A DNA stretch of 64,000 nt from JACKBJ01 sp964549495 (GTDB taxonomy: Bacteria; Chloroflexota; Anaerolineae; Epilineales; Epilineaceae), in the NCBI GenBank assembly GCA_964549495.1, contig CAZJWJ010000018.1, positions 1 to 64,000 on the forward strand, read 5' to 3'. Numbering within the stretch: position 1 is the first letter of the stretch; each line of letters opens with the position of its first letter. The notes under the pieces were generated by a model, which was not told where the DNA came from, did not search any database, and was given only the letters and a program-made list of their open reading frames with translations. A program made the translations under genes and the position numbers. Shown piece by piece: positions 43,911-52,510 of the stretch.

Positions 43911-45227
43911 GTGGGGCGAAACGCGACGATGGAGCAGAGCATGGACGCGGGGCGAGATCGAGTCGAAGCAGGAGTGAGGGTCGCACGCACGGTCACGCGC
44001 CTCGCTATCGCCGCGCTGGGCCTGTTCCTCCACCAGGCTGATGGTCAGCGGTACGTGGCAGCTGACGCGGTCGAGCGACGAGACCAACAGGCGGTCTGGG
44101 AGAACGGTCCGCCCACCGGCCCGGAGCACTTTCCCCTGGCGGTCTGGCTCCAATCACCGAGCAACGCGGCGGCTTATCGCGAGATCGGGATCAACCTCTA
44201 CATCGGCCTGTGGCAAGGTCCGACCGACGAGCAGCTGGATGCGCTGACGGCGGCCGGCATGCCGGTGATGGCCGACCAGAACGCGGTCGGCCTGGCGCGC
44301 GTCGATGATCCCATCATCCAGGGCTGGATCCAGCAGGACGAGCCGGACAACGCGCAGCCGGATGGTGAGGGGGGCTATGGGCCCTGCATCGAGCCTGCGG
44401 TGATCCAGCAGCGCTACGACCACATGCGCGAGAACGACCCGACGCGGCCGGTCTTCCTCAACCTGGGCCAGGGGGTGGCCTGGGACGAGGGCCGGCCCTA
44501 CGTCGGCCGCGGCAGCCACTGCGCCGATCGCTGGGACCAGTACCCGGAGTACGCCCGCGGCAGCGACATCCTGTCCTTCGATATCTATCCGGTCACCAGC
44601 CCCTACGAGCACATCCAGGGCCGGCTCTGGCGCGTGGCTCTGGGCGTCGACCGGCTGCGCCAGTGGGGCGGGCCGGACAAGACGGTCTGGAACGTCATCG
44701 AGACCGCGCACATCAACGCCGAGGTCCGCCCCACGCCCGAGCAGATCCGGTCCGAGGTCTGGATGAGCGTCATCCACGGCTCGCGCGGCATCGTCTACTT
44801 CGCCCACGAATGGGTGCCCCAATTCCGTGAGGCGGCCCTGCTCCACTACCCGGAGATCCGACAGGGCGTGGCCCGCATCAACGCCGAACTGACCGAGCTG
44901 GCGCCGGCCATCCACGGGCCGGCCGATCCGGATTCCCTGCGCGTCACCGCCTCCGATCCCGAAGTGCCGATCGACACGCTGGTGACCCATCATGGGGACT
45001 GGACCTACGTCTTCGCGGTCTCGATGCGGGAGGTGCCGGTGACGGCCGAGTTCGAGCTGTTGGAGCAACCAGGAAGGTCGAGCCGCGTCGAGGTGCTCGG
45101 CGAGGACCGGTCGATCGAGGTGGAGGACGGACGCTTCGACGACCGCTTCGAAGGCTATGCGGTTCATCTGTATCGCCTGCCGCGAAGCACACCGGGGATG
45201 CTACTCTTGCCTTGGCTTTGGCGTTGA
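43911..45227 (+). CDS. Secreted TIM-barrel glycoside-hydrolase-like protein
   Basis: The product (438 residues from GTG 43911, 432 from ATG 43929) starts with a hydrophobic signal-like segment (about 28-42). The body looks like a (beta/alpha)8 hydrolase: INLYIGLWQGP, GWIQQDEPDN, SDILSFDIYPV and SRGIVYFAHEW strands, each ending in acidic or aromatic residues. The pattern recalls cellulase or beta-galactosidase clans, but no specific family or catalytic pair can be named with confidence. It ends with GMLLLPWLWR, the LP motif shared with other secreted proteins here. The choice between the two starts is open: both have only weak ribosome sites. Confidence 0.7.
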   Translation: MGRNATMEQSMDAGRDRVEAGVRVARTVTRLAIAALGLFLHQADGQRYVAADAVERRDQQAVWENGPPTGPEHFPLAVWLQSPSNAAAYREIGINLYIGLWQGPTDEQLDALTAAGMPVMADQNAVGLARVDDPIIQGWIQQDEPDNAQPDGEGGYGPCIEPAVIQQRYDHMRENDPTRPVFLNLGQGVAWDEGRPYVGRGSHCADRWDQYPEYARGSDILSFDIYPVTSPYEHIQGRLWRVALGVDRLRQWGGPDKTVWNVIETAHINAEVRPTPEQIRSEVWMSVIHGSRGIVYFAHEWVPQFREAALLHYPEIRQGVARINAELTELAPAIHGPADPDSLRVTASDPEVPIDTLVTHHGDWTYVFAVSMREVPVTAEFELLEQPGRSSRVEVLGEDRSIEVEDGRFDDRFEGYAVHLYRLPRSTPGMLLLPWLWR

Positions 45228-45291
45228 GAGGCCCCCTCGACCGCCCTAATCGCGGCCTACGGGTATCGCAGCACAGGACAAAGGTGATCGG

Positions 45292-45696
45292 ATGAACAAG
45301 AGGCGAACGGCCGGATGGGTGTTCGTGATCCTGGCGGCGATCGTCTTCGCCTTCCAGATCGGGTTGACGCTCGGCGCACCATGGGGTGCCTATGCCATGG
45401 GAGGAGCCAATCCGGGGCAGCTCCCACCGGAGCTGCGCGGGGCTGCCCTCGTTCAGGCGCTGTTGTGGGTACTCTTCGCGAGCATCGTCGTGTCACGATC
45501 CGGGATCGCTCTGCCGCGATGGGCATCCGCGTCCAGACGGCTGGTGTGGATCGTCGTGGCGATCACGGGCATCAGCGCCGCGCTGAACCTCATCACGCCG
45601 AGCGCCGGCGAGCGGTTGATCTGGGCGCCTGTGGCCATCACGGTGTTCATCTGCAGCTTGCTGGTGGCCACCGGACCGAATCCGTCCAGTTCCTAG
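45292..45696 (+). CDS. Small four-helix membrane protein, unknown function
   Basis: The 134-residue product has four predicted membrane helices (about 8-28, 49-68, 81-101, 108-126) separated by short polar loops, with basic residues at the N-terminus. No family was recognised. AAGGTGAT lies before the ATG. Its stop faces the convergent three-repeat protein gene 80 nt away. Nothing in the neighbourhood points to a role. Confidence 0.7.
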   Translation: MNKRRTAGWVFVILAAIVFAFQIGLTLGAPWGAYAMGGANPGQLPPELRGAALVQALLWVLFASIVVSRSGIALPRWASASRRLVWIVVAITGISAALNLITPSAGERLIWAPVAITVFICSLLVATGPNPSSS

Positions 45697-45776
45697 CCTC
45701 TTACTGGCGGCCTGACTTCGAAGGGACACGTCCCGATGCCCAGCATCGAGCGACACTGCTGACCCAGGGCGAGCCC

Positions 45777-47111
45777 TCAGGGTCGATCGAAGTCAATGTG
45801 CCTGACTTCGGACCAGGGCAGATATTCTGGCCGGCCGCGATCTTCGACGAACACCAGCAGGCCGGCATTCCCATCGCCCAAGTCGCCACTGCGCTCGAGC
45901 CGCAACTCGTCGCCACTCTCCAGCGTCACGCCGACGAGCCCCTCGGCGCTCGATTCGGTATCGGGTAGGACGATCGAACGCACCATGCCGAAGGGGATGC
46001 TGTAGTGCAGGCCTACGGCCGGCGCGTCGAGCGTCTCGGTGGTCTCGCTCTCGTCGAGGTCGAAGACCAGCCGGCCGGCCATCGTCTCGCCGTCGCGGGT
46101 GGTGACACTTCCGGTCAGCGGCCGGCCCGGCGGGAAGTCGTCGTAGCCCGGCCCGCTGCCGGCCGGCTCGAAGTCGACCCGTTGAAAGGCCTCCCAGTCG
46201 ACCAGCACCCGGCCGAAGCGCGGGTCCTCGACGAAGATGCCCCGGTTGTCCAGCCCGACGTCTCGCGTGCCCGTCAGCCGCAGCGCGCGGTCGTCGCCCA
46301 TCGTCACCAGCGCGCCCTCCGGGTCGGCGCGCTCGATGGAGCGGATGCGGTCGAAGTCCAGGCTCAGCTCCTCACCGTCACCGGCCCGGCCGCGCAGCAC
46401 GTCGCTTCCGACACTCTTTCCCCAGTCCCATTGGACGTAACCGGTGAACTCGCCCTGCAAGGTACGAACGGTGCCGTGAAGTCGAGCGGGCGTCACTGCG
46501 ATCCGGTCCGTGGGAAGGAAGTCGATGATTCGGATTTCCCGCTCCTCGAGATCCACCACGCCTTGGCGGGCATCCCAGACCCGTAGCCCGTCGGCCAGGT
46601 CGTCCGCGGCCATCCGGTCCAGATCGAAGGCGGTCCCGCTCTTGAGCGTCACATGGATGTCCAGCCCCTGCACCTCGATGCGGGCGATGTCGCCGAAGCG
46701 GCTCATGAAGGGCCGGTCGAGGTCGACCGGGCGATCGCGACTCAGGATCTCGACGCCGAAGACCTCGAGCGACCGGCTCTCGGTGAGCTGCCCTTCAGGC
46801 ACGAAAGCGGCCCAAGGATTCTCGTCTTTGTAGCCGTCGAAGGTGTCGTTCCAGAAAGCCTCCTCGTCACCACCCCAGCGGAGCCGGCCCTCGTAGGTGG
46901 CGTCCTCATCGGTGGTGACGCGGCCGTAGAGAAATCCTTTTGGATCCACGCCGTCCGCGGTGATCGCAGTGGCCGAGGCCGAGGATATAGGCGCGCTGGC
47001 GTTTTCGCGCCCCGATGTCGTCTCGCGATCGCGGCGGCCGGCTGCCAGCGCAAGGATGAGCAGGGCCACCAACGCGAAGCCGCCGGCCAGCAAGGCACGT
47101 GTTCTCGTCAT
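45777..47111 (-). CDS. Membrane-anchored protein with three related beta-rich repeats
   Basis: Not recognised. The 444-residue product starts with a membrane or signal helix (about 8-24). Three segments share a G-x-V-T-T...G...G-R-L-x-(W/F) pattern: GRVTTDEDATYEGRLRW (63-79), GTVRTLQGEFTGYVQW (213-228) and GSVTTRDGETMAGRLVF (334-350). A second shared pattern, DNRGIFVEDPRFGRVLVDW (288-306) and GNAGLLVFVEDRGRPEYLPW (414-433), ends the later two. Each unit closes with an RIRSIE or VRSIV strand. A beta-barrel or SH3-like array outside the cell is likely. The ATG at 47111 is inferred from the signal segment; the ribosome site is weak. Confidence 0.65.
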   Translation of the reverse strand: MTRTRALLAGGFALVALLILALAAGRRDRETTSGRENASAPISSASATAITADGVDPKGFLYGRVTTDEDATYEGRLRWGGDEEAFWNDTFDGYKDENPWAAFVPEGQLTESRSLEVFGVEILSRDRPVDLDRPFMSRFGDIARIEVQGLDIHVTLKSGTAFDLDRMAADDLADGLRVWDARQGVVDLEEREIRIIDFLPTDRIAVTPARLHGTVRTLQGEFTGYVQWDWGKSVGSDVLRGRAGDGEELSLDFDRIRSIERADPEGALVTMGDDRALRLTGTRDVGLDNRGIFVEDPRFGRVLVDWEAFQRVDFEPAGSGPGYDDFPPGRPLTGSVTTRDGETMAGRLVFDLDESETTETLDAPAVGLHYSIPFGMVRSIVLPDTESSAEGLVGVTLESGDELRLERSGDLGDGNAGLLVFVEDRGRPEYLPWSEVRHIDFDRP

Positions 47112-47254
47112 GCGGAGTCCTCGAATCGAAGGTCCGTGATCGATCTCCTGTCGATGGACGTCCACCGGTTACGGTCCGGTCTCGGAGCCCTCGGTCATGA
47201 GGCATGATACACTCGCAACAGATCGCAATCGGATTCACGACAGGAAGATAGATC

Positions 47255-47626
47255 ATGGCCGAGTGGCCAGAACACGGATATGTCGAGAGCGACCAAGCCA
47301 AGGAGTACTACTGGAAGGCCCGCTCACTCTGGGCGGCGGCCGCCTCGCTTCCGGTCGAGCAAATTGCCTTGGACAGCTTCGACTGGACCAACGACAACTT
47401 CCGCTGCAACTCGCTCAGCGATCCACCGCTGTGGCGTGATCTTGGCGACCACTTTCGGAAGGTGCTGGCCGCCGATCTGACCTACCCGATCATCTTGAGC
47501 GCCGATGGGAACGTCATGGATGGCATGCACCGGATCCTCAAGTGCTACGCCTTCGGCTTCGACACCGTCAAGGCGGTTCGCTTCGAGGTCGATCCGGAGC
47601 CGGATATCGTCCGACCGATCGAGTAG
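47255..47626 (+). CDS. Small ParB-like domain protein
   Basis: The 123-residue product has a PIILSADGNVMDGMHRILKCYAFG segment (near 77-100) split across a turn, which resembles the D-G-x-H-R-I core of ParB/sulfiredoxin-like domains. It lacks the DNA-binding helix-turn-helix of chromosome-partitioning ParB. Stand-alone versions occur in DNA-modification and toxin contexts, but no partner is seen. AGGAAG precedes the ATG and TACACT (47208-47213) may be its -10. Confidence in the fold is modest. Confidence 0.6.
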   Translation: MAEWPEHGYVESDQAKEYYWKARSLWAAAASLPVEQIALDSFDWTNDNFRCNSLSDPPLWRDLGDHFRKVLAADLTYPIILSADGNVMDGMHRILKCYAFGFDTVKAVRFEVDPEPDIVRPIE

Positions 47627-47677
47627 GCGGGCGAGCGCCCCACTTTGGACCTGCCGGCAGGATCGAACCCCACTATC

Positions 47678-48991
47678 CTACGACCCGGCCCCACCGTCCT
47701 CGACCCGGCCGGCCAGGACCTTGTCCACCCGCCGGCCATCCATGTCGACCACCTCGAAGCGGTAGCCCAAGGTCGTGAAGTGGTCACCGCTCGAAGGGAC
47801 CCGGCCCAAGGCCGTCATCGCCAGGCCGCCGACGGTGTGGTAGCGGCCCTCGAAGGCCGCGCCCAGGTGGCGCAGGCCGAGGAGCGACTCCAGCTCGTCG
47901 ATGGGGTAGAGGCCGTCGAGCAGCCAGGAGCCGTCCTCGCGGCGGGTGGCCTCCGGCTGGGCCGAGTCGCCGATCTCGGGTAGCTCGCCGACCATCGCCT
48001 CGAGCAGGTCGTTGACCGTCACCAGGCCCAGCAGGCTGCCGAACTCGTCGACCACCAGGGCCAGCTTGGACTGGGTCTCGCGGAAGCGTTCGAGCAGGTC
48101 CAAGGCCGGGGTGCCATCGGGCACGAAGACCGCCGGCTGCATGGCCGCCAGCAGGTCGATGTCCCGACCGGCCAGTTGCTGCTCGACCAAATCCTTGACC
48201 AGCACCACGCCCAGCACGCGGTCCAGGCTATGGCGGGCGACCGGGTAGCGCGAATGGCCGCCGCGCTCCAGCTTGTCCAGCAAGGCCTGGGGTCCATCAT
48301 CCGGATCGAGCCAGACGATCTCCCCGCGGGGCGTGAGGAGCGAGGCCACCTGGCGGTCGCTGAGGCGGAAGAGCTGCTCGACGATCTCCTCTTCGATGGG
48401 CTCGAAGACGCCCACCTCGGTGCCCTGCTGCAAGAGGATCTGGATCTCCTCGTCGGTCACCGGCGTGCCATCGTCGGTGGGCACGCGCAGCAGGCGTAGG
48501 ACGGCGTTGGTCGAGGCGCTCAGCACCGCCACCAGCGGGGCGGCCAGGCGCGAGAGCGCGTGCATGGCCGGCGCCACCGCCGCAGCCACCCGCTCGGCAT
48601 GGCCCAGGCCGATGCGCTTGGGCACCAACTCGCCCAAGACCAGCGACAGATAGGTCACCAGGAGCACGACCAGGCCGACGCTGAGCGGCCGCGCGTAAGG
48701 CTCGAGTAGATCGATGCGAGTCAGGCTGGGGGCGAGTTTGGCGGCCAGCGTGGCGCCGCCGAAGGCGCCGGCCAGGATGCCGACCAGGGTGATGCCGATC
48801 TGCACCGTCGAGAGGAAGCGCCCCGGTGACGCGGCCAACTCCAGCGCCCGCCGCGCGCCGGCGTGACCCTCCTCGGCCCGCCGCCGCAGCCGTGCCTGCC
48901 GGGCCGAGACCATCGCGATCTCCGACATGGCCAAGACGCCCCCGAGCAGGATCAGGAGCAGCAGGGCGAGGATTTGTAGGACAGGGTTCAT
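47678..48991 (-). CDS. CorC/HlyC-type CNNM-CBS transporter protein
   Basis: The 437-residue product has the CNNM membrane domain (about 1-190, with GELVPKRIGL as hallmark), two CBS domains (about 205-330, including VDEFGSLLGLVTVNDLLEAMVGE at its end) and a C-terminal CorC-HlyC domain (about 345-430, with YHTVGGLAM and GYRFEVVDMDGRRV). Such proteins take part in magnesium or cobalt export or tolerance; haemolysin is a historical name. The CBS pair may sense adenine nucleotides. A 36-residue membrane peptide is encoded 86 nt upstream on the same strand. Confidence 0.92.
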   Translation of the reverse strand: MNPVLQILALLLLILLGGVLAMSEIAMVSARQARLRRRAEEGHAGARRALELAASPGRFLSTVQIGITLVGILAGAFGGATLAAKLAPSLTRIDLLEPYARPLSVGLVVLLVTYLSLVLGELVPKRIGLGHAERVAAAVAPAMHALSRLAAPLVAVLSASTNAVLRLLRVPTDDGTPVTDEEIQILLQQGTEVGVFEPIEEEIVEQLFRLSDRQVASLLTPRGEIVWLDPDDGPQALLDKLERGGHSRYPVARHSLDRVLGVVLVKDLVEQQLAGRDIDLLAAMQPAVFVPDGTPALDLLERFRETQSKLALVVDEFGSLLGLVTVNDLLEAMVGELPEIGDSAQPEATRREDGSWLLDGLYPIDELESLLGLRHLGAAFEGRYHTVGGLAMTALGRVPSSGDHFTTLGYRFEVVDMDGRRVDKVLAGRVEDGGAGS

Positions 48992-49077
48992 GCGCTGGCT
49001 CGATGGCGAGGTCGGAGGAGGCGCGCCGGCGACGGTGCCCGACGCGCGGCGAGTCTAGCGCAGCCGCTCCGAGCCCG

Positions 49078-49188
49078 TCAACGCAAGAAGAGCAGGGCCA
49101 ATCCCCCGATGAGGGCCAGGGCGGAGAGCAGGCCGAGCGCGGCGGCCAGGCGTGGGTTTCGTTGGCGGAGGCGCATGAACTCGTGCAT
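49078..49188 (-). CDS. 36-residue single-pass membrane peptide
   Basis: A short frame begins with ATG at 49188, preceded by AGGAGT at good spacing, and reads MHEFMRLRQRNPRLAAALG followed by a hydrophobic run LLSALALIGGLALLFL and a final Arg. The basic N-terminus and 20-residue hydrophobic helix give a clear inside-out membrane topology. It may be co-transcribed with the CorC-type gene and could be a small partner of that transporter, as known for other transporters; this is inferred from position. Confidence 0.6.
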   Translation of the reverse strand: MHEFMRLRQRNPRLAAALGLLSALALIGGLALLFLR

Positions 49189-49312
49189 CGAAGGACTCCT
49201 GTCGGTGGTTGCGGGTCTCGACTTGCTCGTCCGAGGGCGATCCAGATCGCTCGGGCTCTCGCTCGCGCGACTCGGACTCGGTTGGGTTCTACGTGCTTCA
49301 GGTTTCCAAGTT

Positions 49313-49358
49313 GCGCCATGGTGTTTCGCCCGGCAAGACCGGGCCTAACGTTCGGCGC
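49313..49358 (+). other. Possible structured leader before the double-VWA gene
   Basis: GCCCGG (49328-49333) and CCGGGC (49339-49344) form a 6-bp hairpin with CAAGA loop, enclosed by GCGCC (49313-49317) and GGCGC (49354-49358). The rest of the 255-nt gap shows nothing else. No known riboswitch class fits. Confidence 0.3.
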
Positions 49359-49443
49359 GTCGCCGGAGTTAATCATCGATAGCCGCCCCCACACGCCGAA
49401 CCCTGGTTCACGGCGGTACGCCCTAAGCGAAGGACGCCCGAGC

Positions 49444-51207
49444 ATGAAGATGCCCGTTCCGGCTGGCCGGGCCCGCGCGGCCCAGCCGGCCCAGCCCCAT
49501 CCCTTCGGCTTGTTGGCTCTCCTCTGGATCCTCGTCGGCGCGCTGGTCCTGGCCTGGCCGGCCGGCAGCGCGCCCGCTGGCGCCGCGGCCGATCGCCTCG
49601 ATCCGGACCGGCCGGCGCAGCAGGCCACGGTCTCGGCCACGCCGGGTCAGCCCACGCCGACGCCCACGCCCACCTCCATCGACGGGCCCGGGCTGTGCAG
49701 CGTATCGGGCGAGCAGGAGGCCGGCACCGATCGCATTCCGCTGGGCGGCTACCTGGGCCTGTCGCTAACCCTGCGCGCCAGCTGCCCGCAGGAGGCGCGC
49801 GGCCGGGCCGACATCCTCCTGGTGGTCGATCACTCCAACTCGATGAAGGACGAGGGCAAGATGGAGGCGGCCCGCGCCGCCGTACGCCAGTTCGTGGACA
49901 ACGTCGACTTCGAGCGCCACCGGGTGGGCCTGATGCCCTTCAACGACGGGGTCTACGTGGCCCAGCCGCTGACCGACAACCGCGACTACCTGTACCTGGC
50001 CCTGGCCGGCAGCGGCGAGGCCGAGGGCGGCACCAACATCGCGGCCGCCATCCGCAAGGCCGATCAGGAGCTGGAGGCGGCCGGCCGGCGCTCGGCCGTG
50101 CACATCATCGTCCTGATGACCGACGGCAAGAGCAATCCCGAGCCCATGCGCGAGGCCGCCCGCGTGGCGCGCGCCAACGGCCGCGTGCTCTTCACCATCG
50201 GCCTGGGCGGCGATGCCGAGCAGAGCGAGCTGCGCGCCATCGCCGACACGCCGGACCACTACTACTTCGCGCCCGGGCCGGATGCCCTGGCCGAGATCTA
50301 TCTGCGCATCGCGGAGATGATCCAGGCCGTCAACGTCACCGACATCGTGCTGGTCGACCGACTGGGCCAGCAGATCGAGTTCGCGCCCGGCTCGGGCCGG
50401 CCTCGGGAGCCCGAGGTCTTGGACGGAAGTCGCGACCTGCGTTGGAAGATCCCCTACCTGGACGACAGCGCGCGCCGGGTGGCCTACGAGGTCACCATCG
50501 ATCGGGCCGGTACCGTCCGCCCCAGCGAACTGGCCTGGGCCGACTACACCGACGGCGACGGGACGCGCCGGCGCTTCACCTTCGAGCCGCCCGAGGTCGA
50601 GGTCTTCGTCCCGGAGCGCTTCTACGCCCACCTGCCCATCCTCTACGACCGGCACTGCATTCCGGCCCGGCGCTGGAGCGACGTGGCCCTGGTCATCGAC
50701 GTCTCCTCGAGCATGGCCGGCGGCAAGCTCGAGTCGGCCATCGCCTCGGCCAGCACCTTCGTCGACCGGCTGAACCTGCCCACCGACCGCGCCGCCGTGG
50801 TGGTCTACGATGCCCAGGCGCGCGTCGTGCAGCCCCTCACCGGCGACCGGGCCGCCCTGCGCTCGGCCCTGGCCGGCCTGATGCCGGGCCAGGGAACCCG
50901 CCTGGACCGGGGCTTGCAGGCCGGCATCGACGCCCTGCTCGACCCGACCCTGCGCGGCAACAACCGGCCGGTGATCATCCTGCTCTCCGACGGCCAGCAG
51001 GTCGAGGGGGCGGAGGCCATCGAGGAGGCCATCCAGCGGGCCGAGCATTGGGACATCCAGCGCTACACCATCGCCTTCGGCGCGGATGCCGATCGGCAGA
51101 CCCTGCTGGCGGTGGCCGGTCAGCCGTCGCGGGCCTTCTATGCCGCGGATGCCGGCGCGCTCGACGAGATCTACCGCAGCCTGGCCACCTTGGTCGGCTG
51201 CAAGTAG
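49444..51207 (+). CDS. Secreted protein with two von Willebrand A domains
   Basis: The 587-residue product has a signal or membrane segment (about 21-47), a Thr/Pro linker, VWA1 (about 122-300, MIDAS DHSNSM), a DUF11-like beta domain (about 300-395, with DIVLVDRLGQQIEF), a FYAHLPILYDRH segment (about 397-408) and VWA2 (about 415-587, MIDAS DVSSSM). The first VWA plus DUF11-like pair resembles VWA3 plus DUF11-like in the 1829-residue protein at 5998. GAAGGA about 9 nt before the ATG at 49444 supports the start. It is probably a surface ligand-binding protein. Confidence 0.85.
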   Translation: MKMPVPAGRARAAQPAQPHPFGLLALLWILVGALVLAWPAGSAPAGAAADRLDPDRPAQQATVSATPGQPTPTPTPTSIDGPGLCSVSGEQEAGTDRIPLGGYLGLSLTLRASCPQEARGRADILLVVDHSNSMKDEGKMEAARAAVRQFVDNVDFERHRVGLMPFNDGVYVAQPLTDNRDYLYLALAGSGEAEGGTNIAAAIRKADQELEAAGRRSAVHIIVLMTDGKSNPEPMREAARVARANGRVLFTIGLGGDAEQSELRAIADTPDHYYFAPGPDALAEIYLRIAEMIQAVNVTDIVLVDRLGQQIEFAPGSGRPREPEVLDGSRDLRWKIPYLDDSARRVAYEVTIDRAGTVRPSELAWADYTDGDGTRRRFTFEPPEVEVFVPERFYAHLPILYDRHCIPARRWSDVALVIDVSSSMAGGKLESAIASASTFVDRLNLPTDRAAVVVYDAQARVVQPLTGDRAALRSALAGLMPGQGTRLDRGLQAGIDALLDPTLRGNNRPVIILLSDGQQVEGAEAIEEAIQRAEHWDIQRYTIAFGADADRQTLLAVAGQPSRAFYAADAGALDEIYRSLATLVGCK

Positions 51208-51288
51208 GCACCTGCTTCGAATCGACGGCGTGACATTCAATGCCCTCGGACCGGGCCGGCGGGCACCGGTCTGTCCTGGGGCTCGCCA

Positions 51289-51318
51289 TTCGACCCCGCT
51301 CGGCCCTTTCCATATACT
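51289..51318 (+). promoter_or_regulatory. Candidate promoter of the GT4 gene, leaderless type
   Basis: TATACT (51313-51318) lies 6 nt before the ATG at 51325, with TTCGAC (51289-51294) 18 bp upstream of it. There is no ribosome-binding site between, so translation would begin on a leaderless mRNA. Confidence 0.5.
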
Positions 51319-51324
51319 GTCGGC

Positions 51325-52470
51325 ATGCGCATCCTCTTCCTCCTGACCTATTACCACCCGCATTGGACGGGGCTGACGGCCTACGCTCGGCGGATCGCCG
51401 AGGGCCTGGCCCGCCGGGGGCACTCGGTGCATGCCCTGACCACCCAGCACGACCCGAAGCTGCCGCTCGAGGAAGTGCACAACGGGGTCCTGATCCATCG
51501 GGTGCCGGCACCATTCACCGTCAGCCGTTCGGCCATCGCGCCGGGGCTCCTGCCCAAGCTCAACCGGATGCTGGACGAGACCGACGTGGTGAGCATCCAC
51601 ATCCCCTTTCCCGAGGTGCTGCCGGCCACCGCGCTGGCGCGCCGCAAGGGGGTGGAGGTCTTCATCACCCACAACGGGGACCTGATCCTGCCCGGCGGCC
51701 CGCTCAAGCGGCCCTTGGAATGGCTCTACTACGAGACCACCGGCGCCGCCGGCCGGATCGCCACCGGGGTCATCCCGCAGACCCGCGACTACGCCCAGAG
51801 CAGCCGGCTGCTCGAACCGCTCTGGGACAAGCTGAGCTTCATCTACGCGCCGGTCGACCAGCCGCCGCCCGACGAAGCGGCCGTGGCGGCGTGGCGTTCC
51901 GAGCTGGGCCTGGAGGGCAAGATCCTGGTGGGCTTTGCGGGCCGCTTCGTGCGCGAGAAGGGCTTCGACTTCCTGCTCGAAGCCGTGCCCCAGCTGGCCG
52001 AGCGATTGCCCGATGTGCACTTCGTCTTCGCCGGCGAGCAGGAGATCCCCTACGAGGACTTCTACCAGCGCAACCAGCAGCGGCTGGAGGCGCATGCCGA
52101 TCGCTTCACCATGCTGGGCCTGATCACCGACGACCAGCAGATGGCCAACTTCTACGGCCTGATCGACATCTTCGCCCTGCCCAGCCGCTCCGACTGCTTT
52201 CCCTCGACCCAAATCGAGGCGGTGCGCGCCGGCACGCCCTTGGTCACCGCCGACATCCCGGGCGCGCGCGAGATCGTCAAGGTCACCGGCATGGGCGTCA
52301 TCGTGCCGGCTCGCGACCCGGACGGCCTGGCCGACGGCATCGTCGAGGTGGCCAGCAACCTCGACCACTTCCGGGCCCGGCATCCGGTGGCCCTGGAGAT
52401 CTTCGACCCCGAGCGCTGCTTCGAAGCCTACGAAGCGCGATTCGAGGCCGCGCTGGCCGAGCCCGAGTAG
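51325..52470 (+). CDS. GT4-family glycosyltransferase
   Basis: The 381-residue product has the GT-B fold of family 4. The N-terminal domain opens with LLTYYHPHWTGLTAYAR, including the Gly-rich donor turn, and the C-terminal domain carries GFAGRFVREKGFDFLLEA (about 198-215) and the PSRSDCFPSTQIEAVRAGTP nucleotide-sugar site (about 290-309). The usual EX7E pair reads D-x7-E here. It should transfer a sugar from a nucleotide donor to a lipid or polysaccharide; the acceptor is unknown. No other glycan genes adjoin it. Confidence 0.9.
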   Translation: MRILFLLTYYHPHWTGLTAYARRIAEGLARRGHSVHALTTQHDPKLPLEEVHNGVLIHRVPAPFTVSRSAIAPGLLPKLNRMLDETDVVSIHIPFPEVLPATALARRKGVEVFITHNGDLILPGGPLKRPLEWLYYETTGAAGRIATGVIPQTRDYAQSSRLLEPLWDKLSFIYAPVDQPPPDEAAVAAWRSELGLEGKILVGFAGRFVREKGFDFLLEAVPQLAERLPDVHFVFAGEQEIPYEDFYQRNQQRLEAHADRFTMLGLITDDQQMANFYGLIDIFALPSRSDCFPSTQIEAVRAGTPLVTADIPGAREIVKVTGMGVIVPARDPDGLADGIVEVASNLDHFRARHPVALEIFDPERCFEAYEARFEAALAEPE

Positions 52471-52510
52471 GGACCCCTTCGTACCCATCGTCCGCTCCCG
52501 GAGGCCTGCC

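Noticed and set aside
49313..49420. Integron attC site or cyclic-di-GMP riboswitch suggested by GCCTAAC and the nearby hairpin
   Set aside because: The partner core GTTRRRY is not found at the right distance, and the riboswitch core sequences do not match. Only a generic structured region is claimed.
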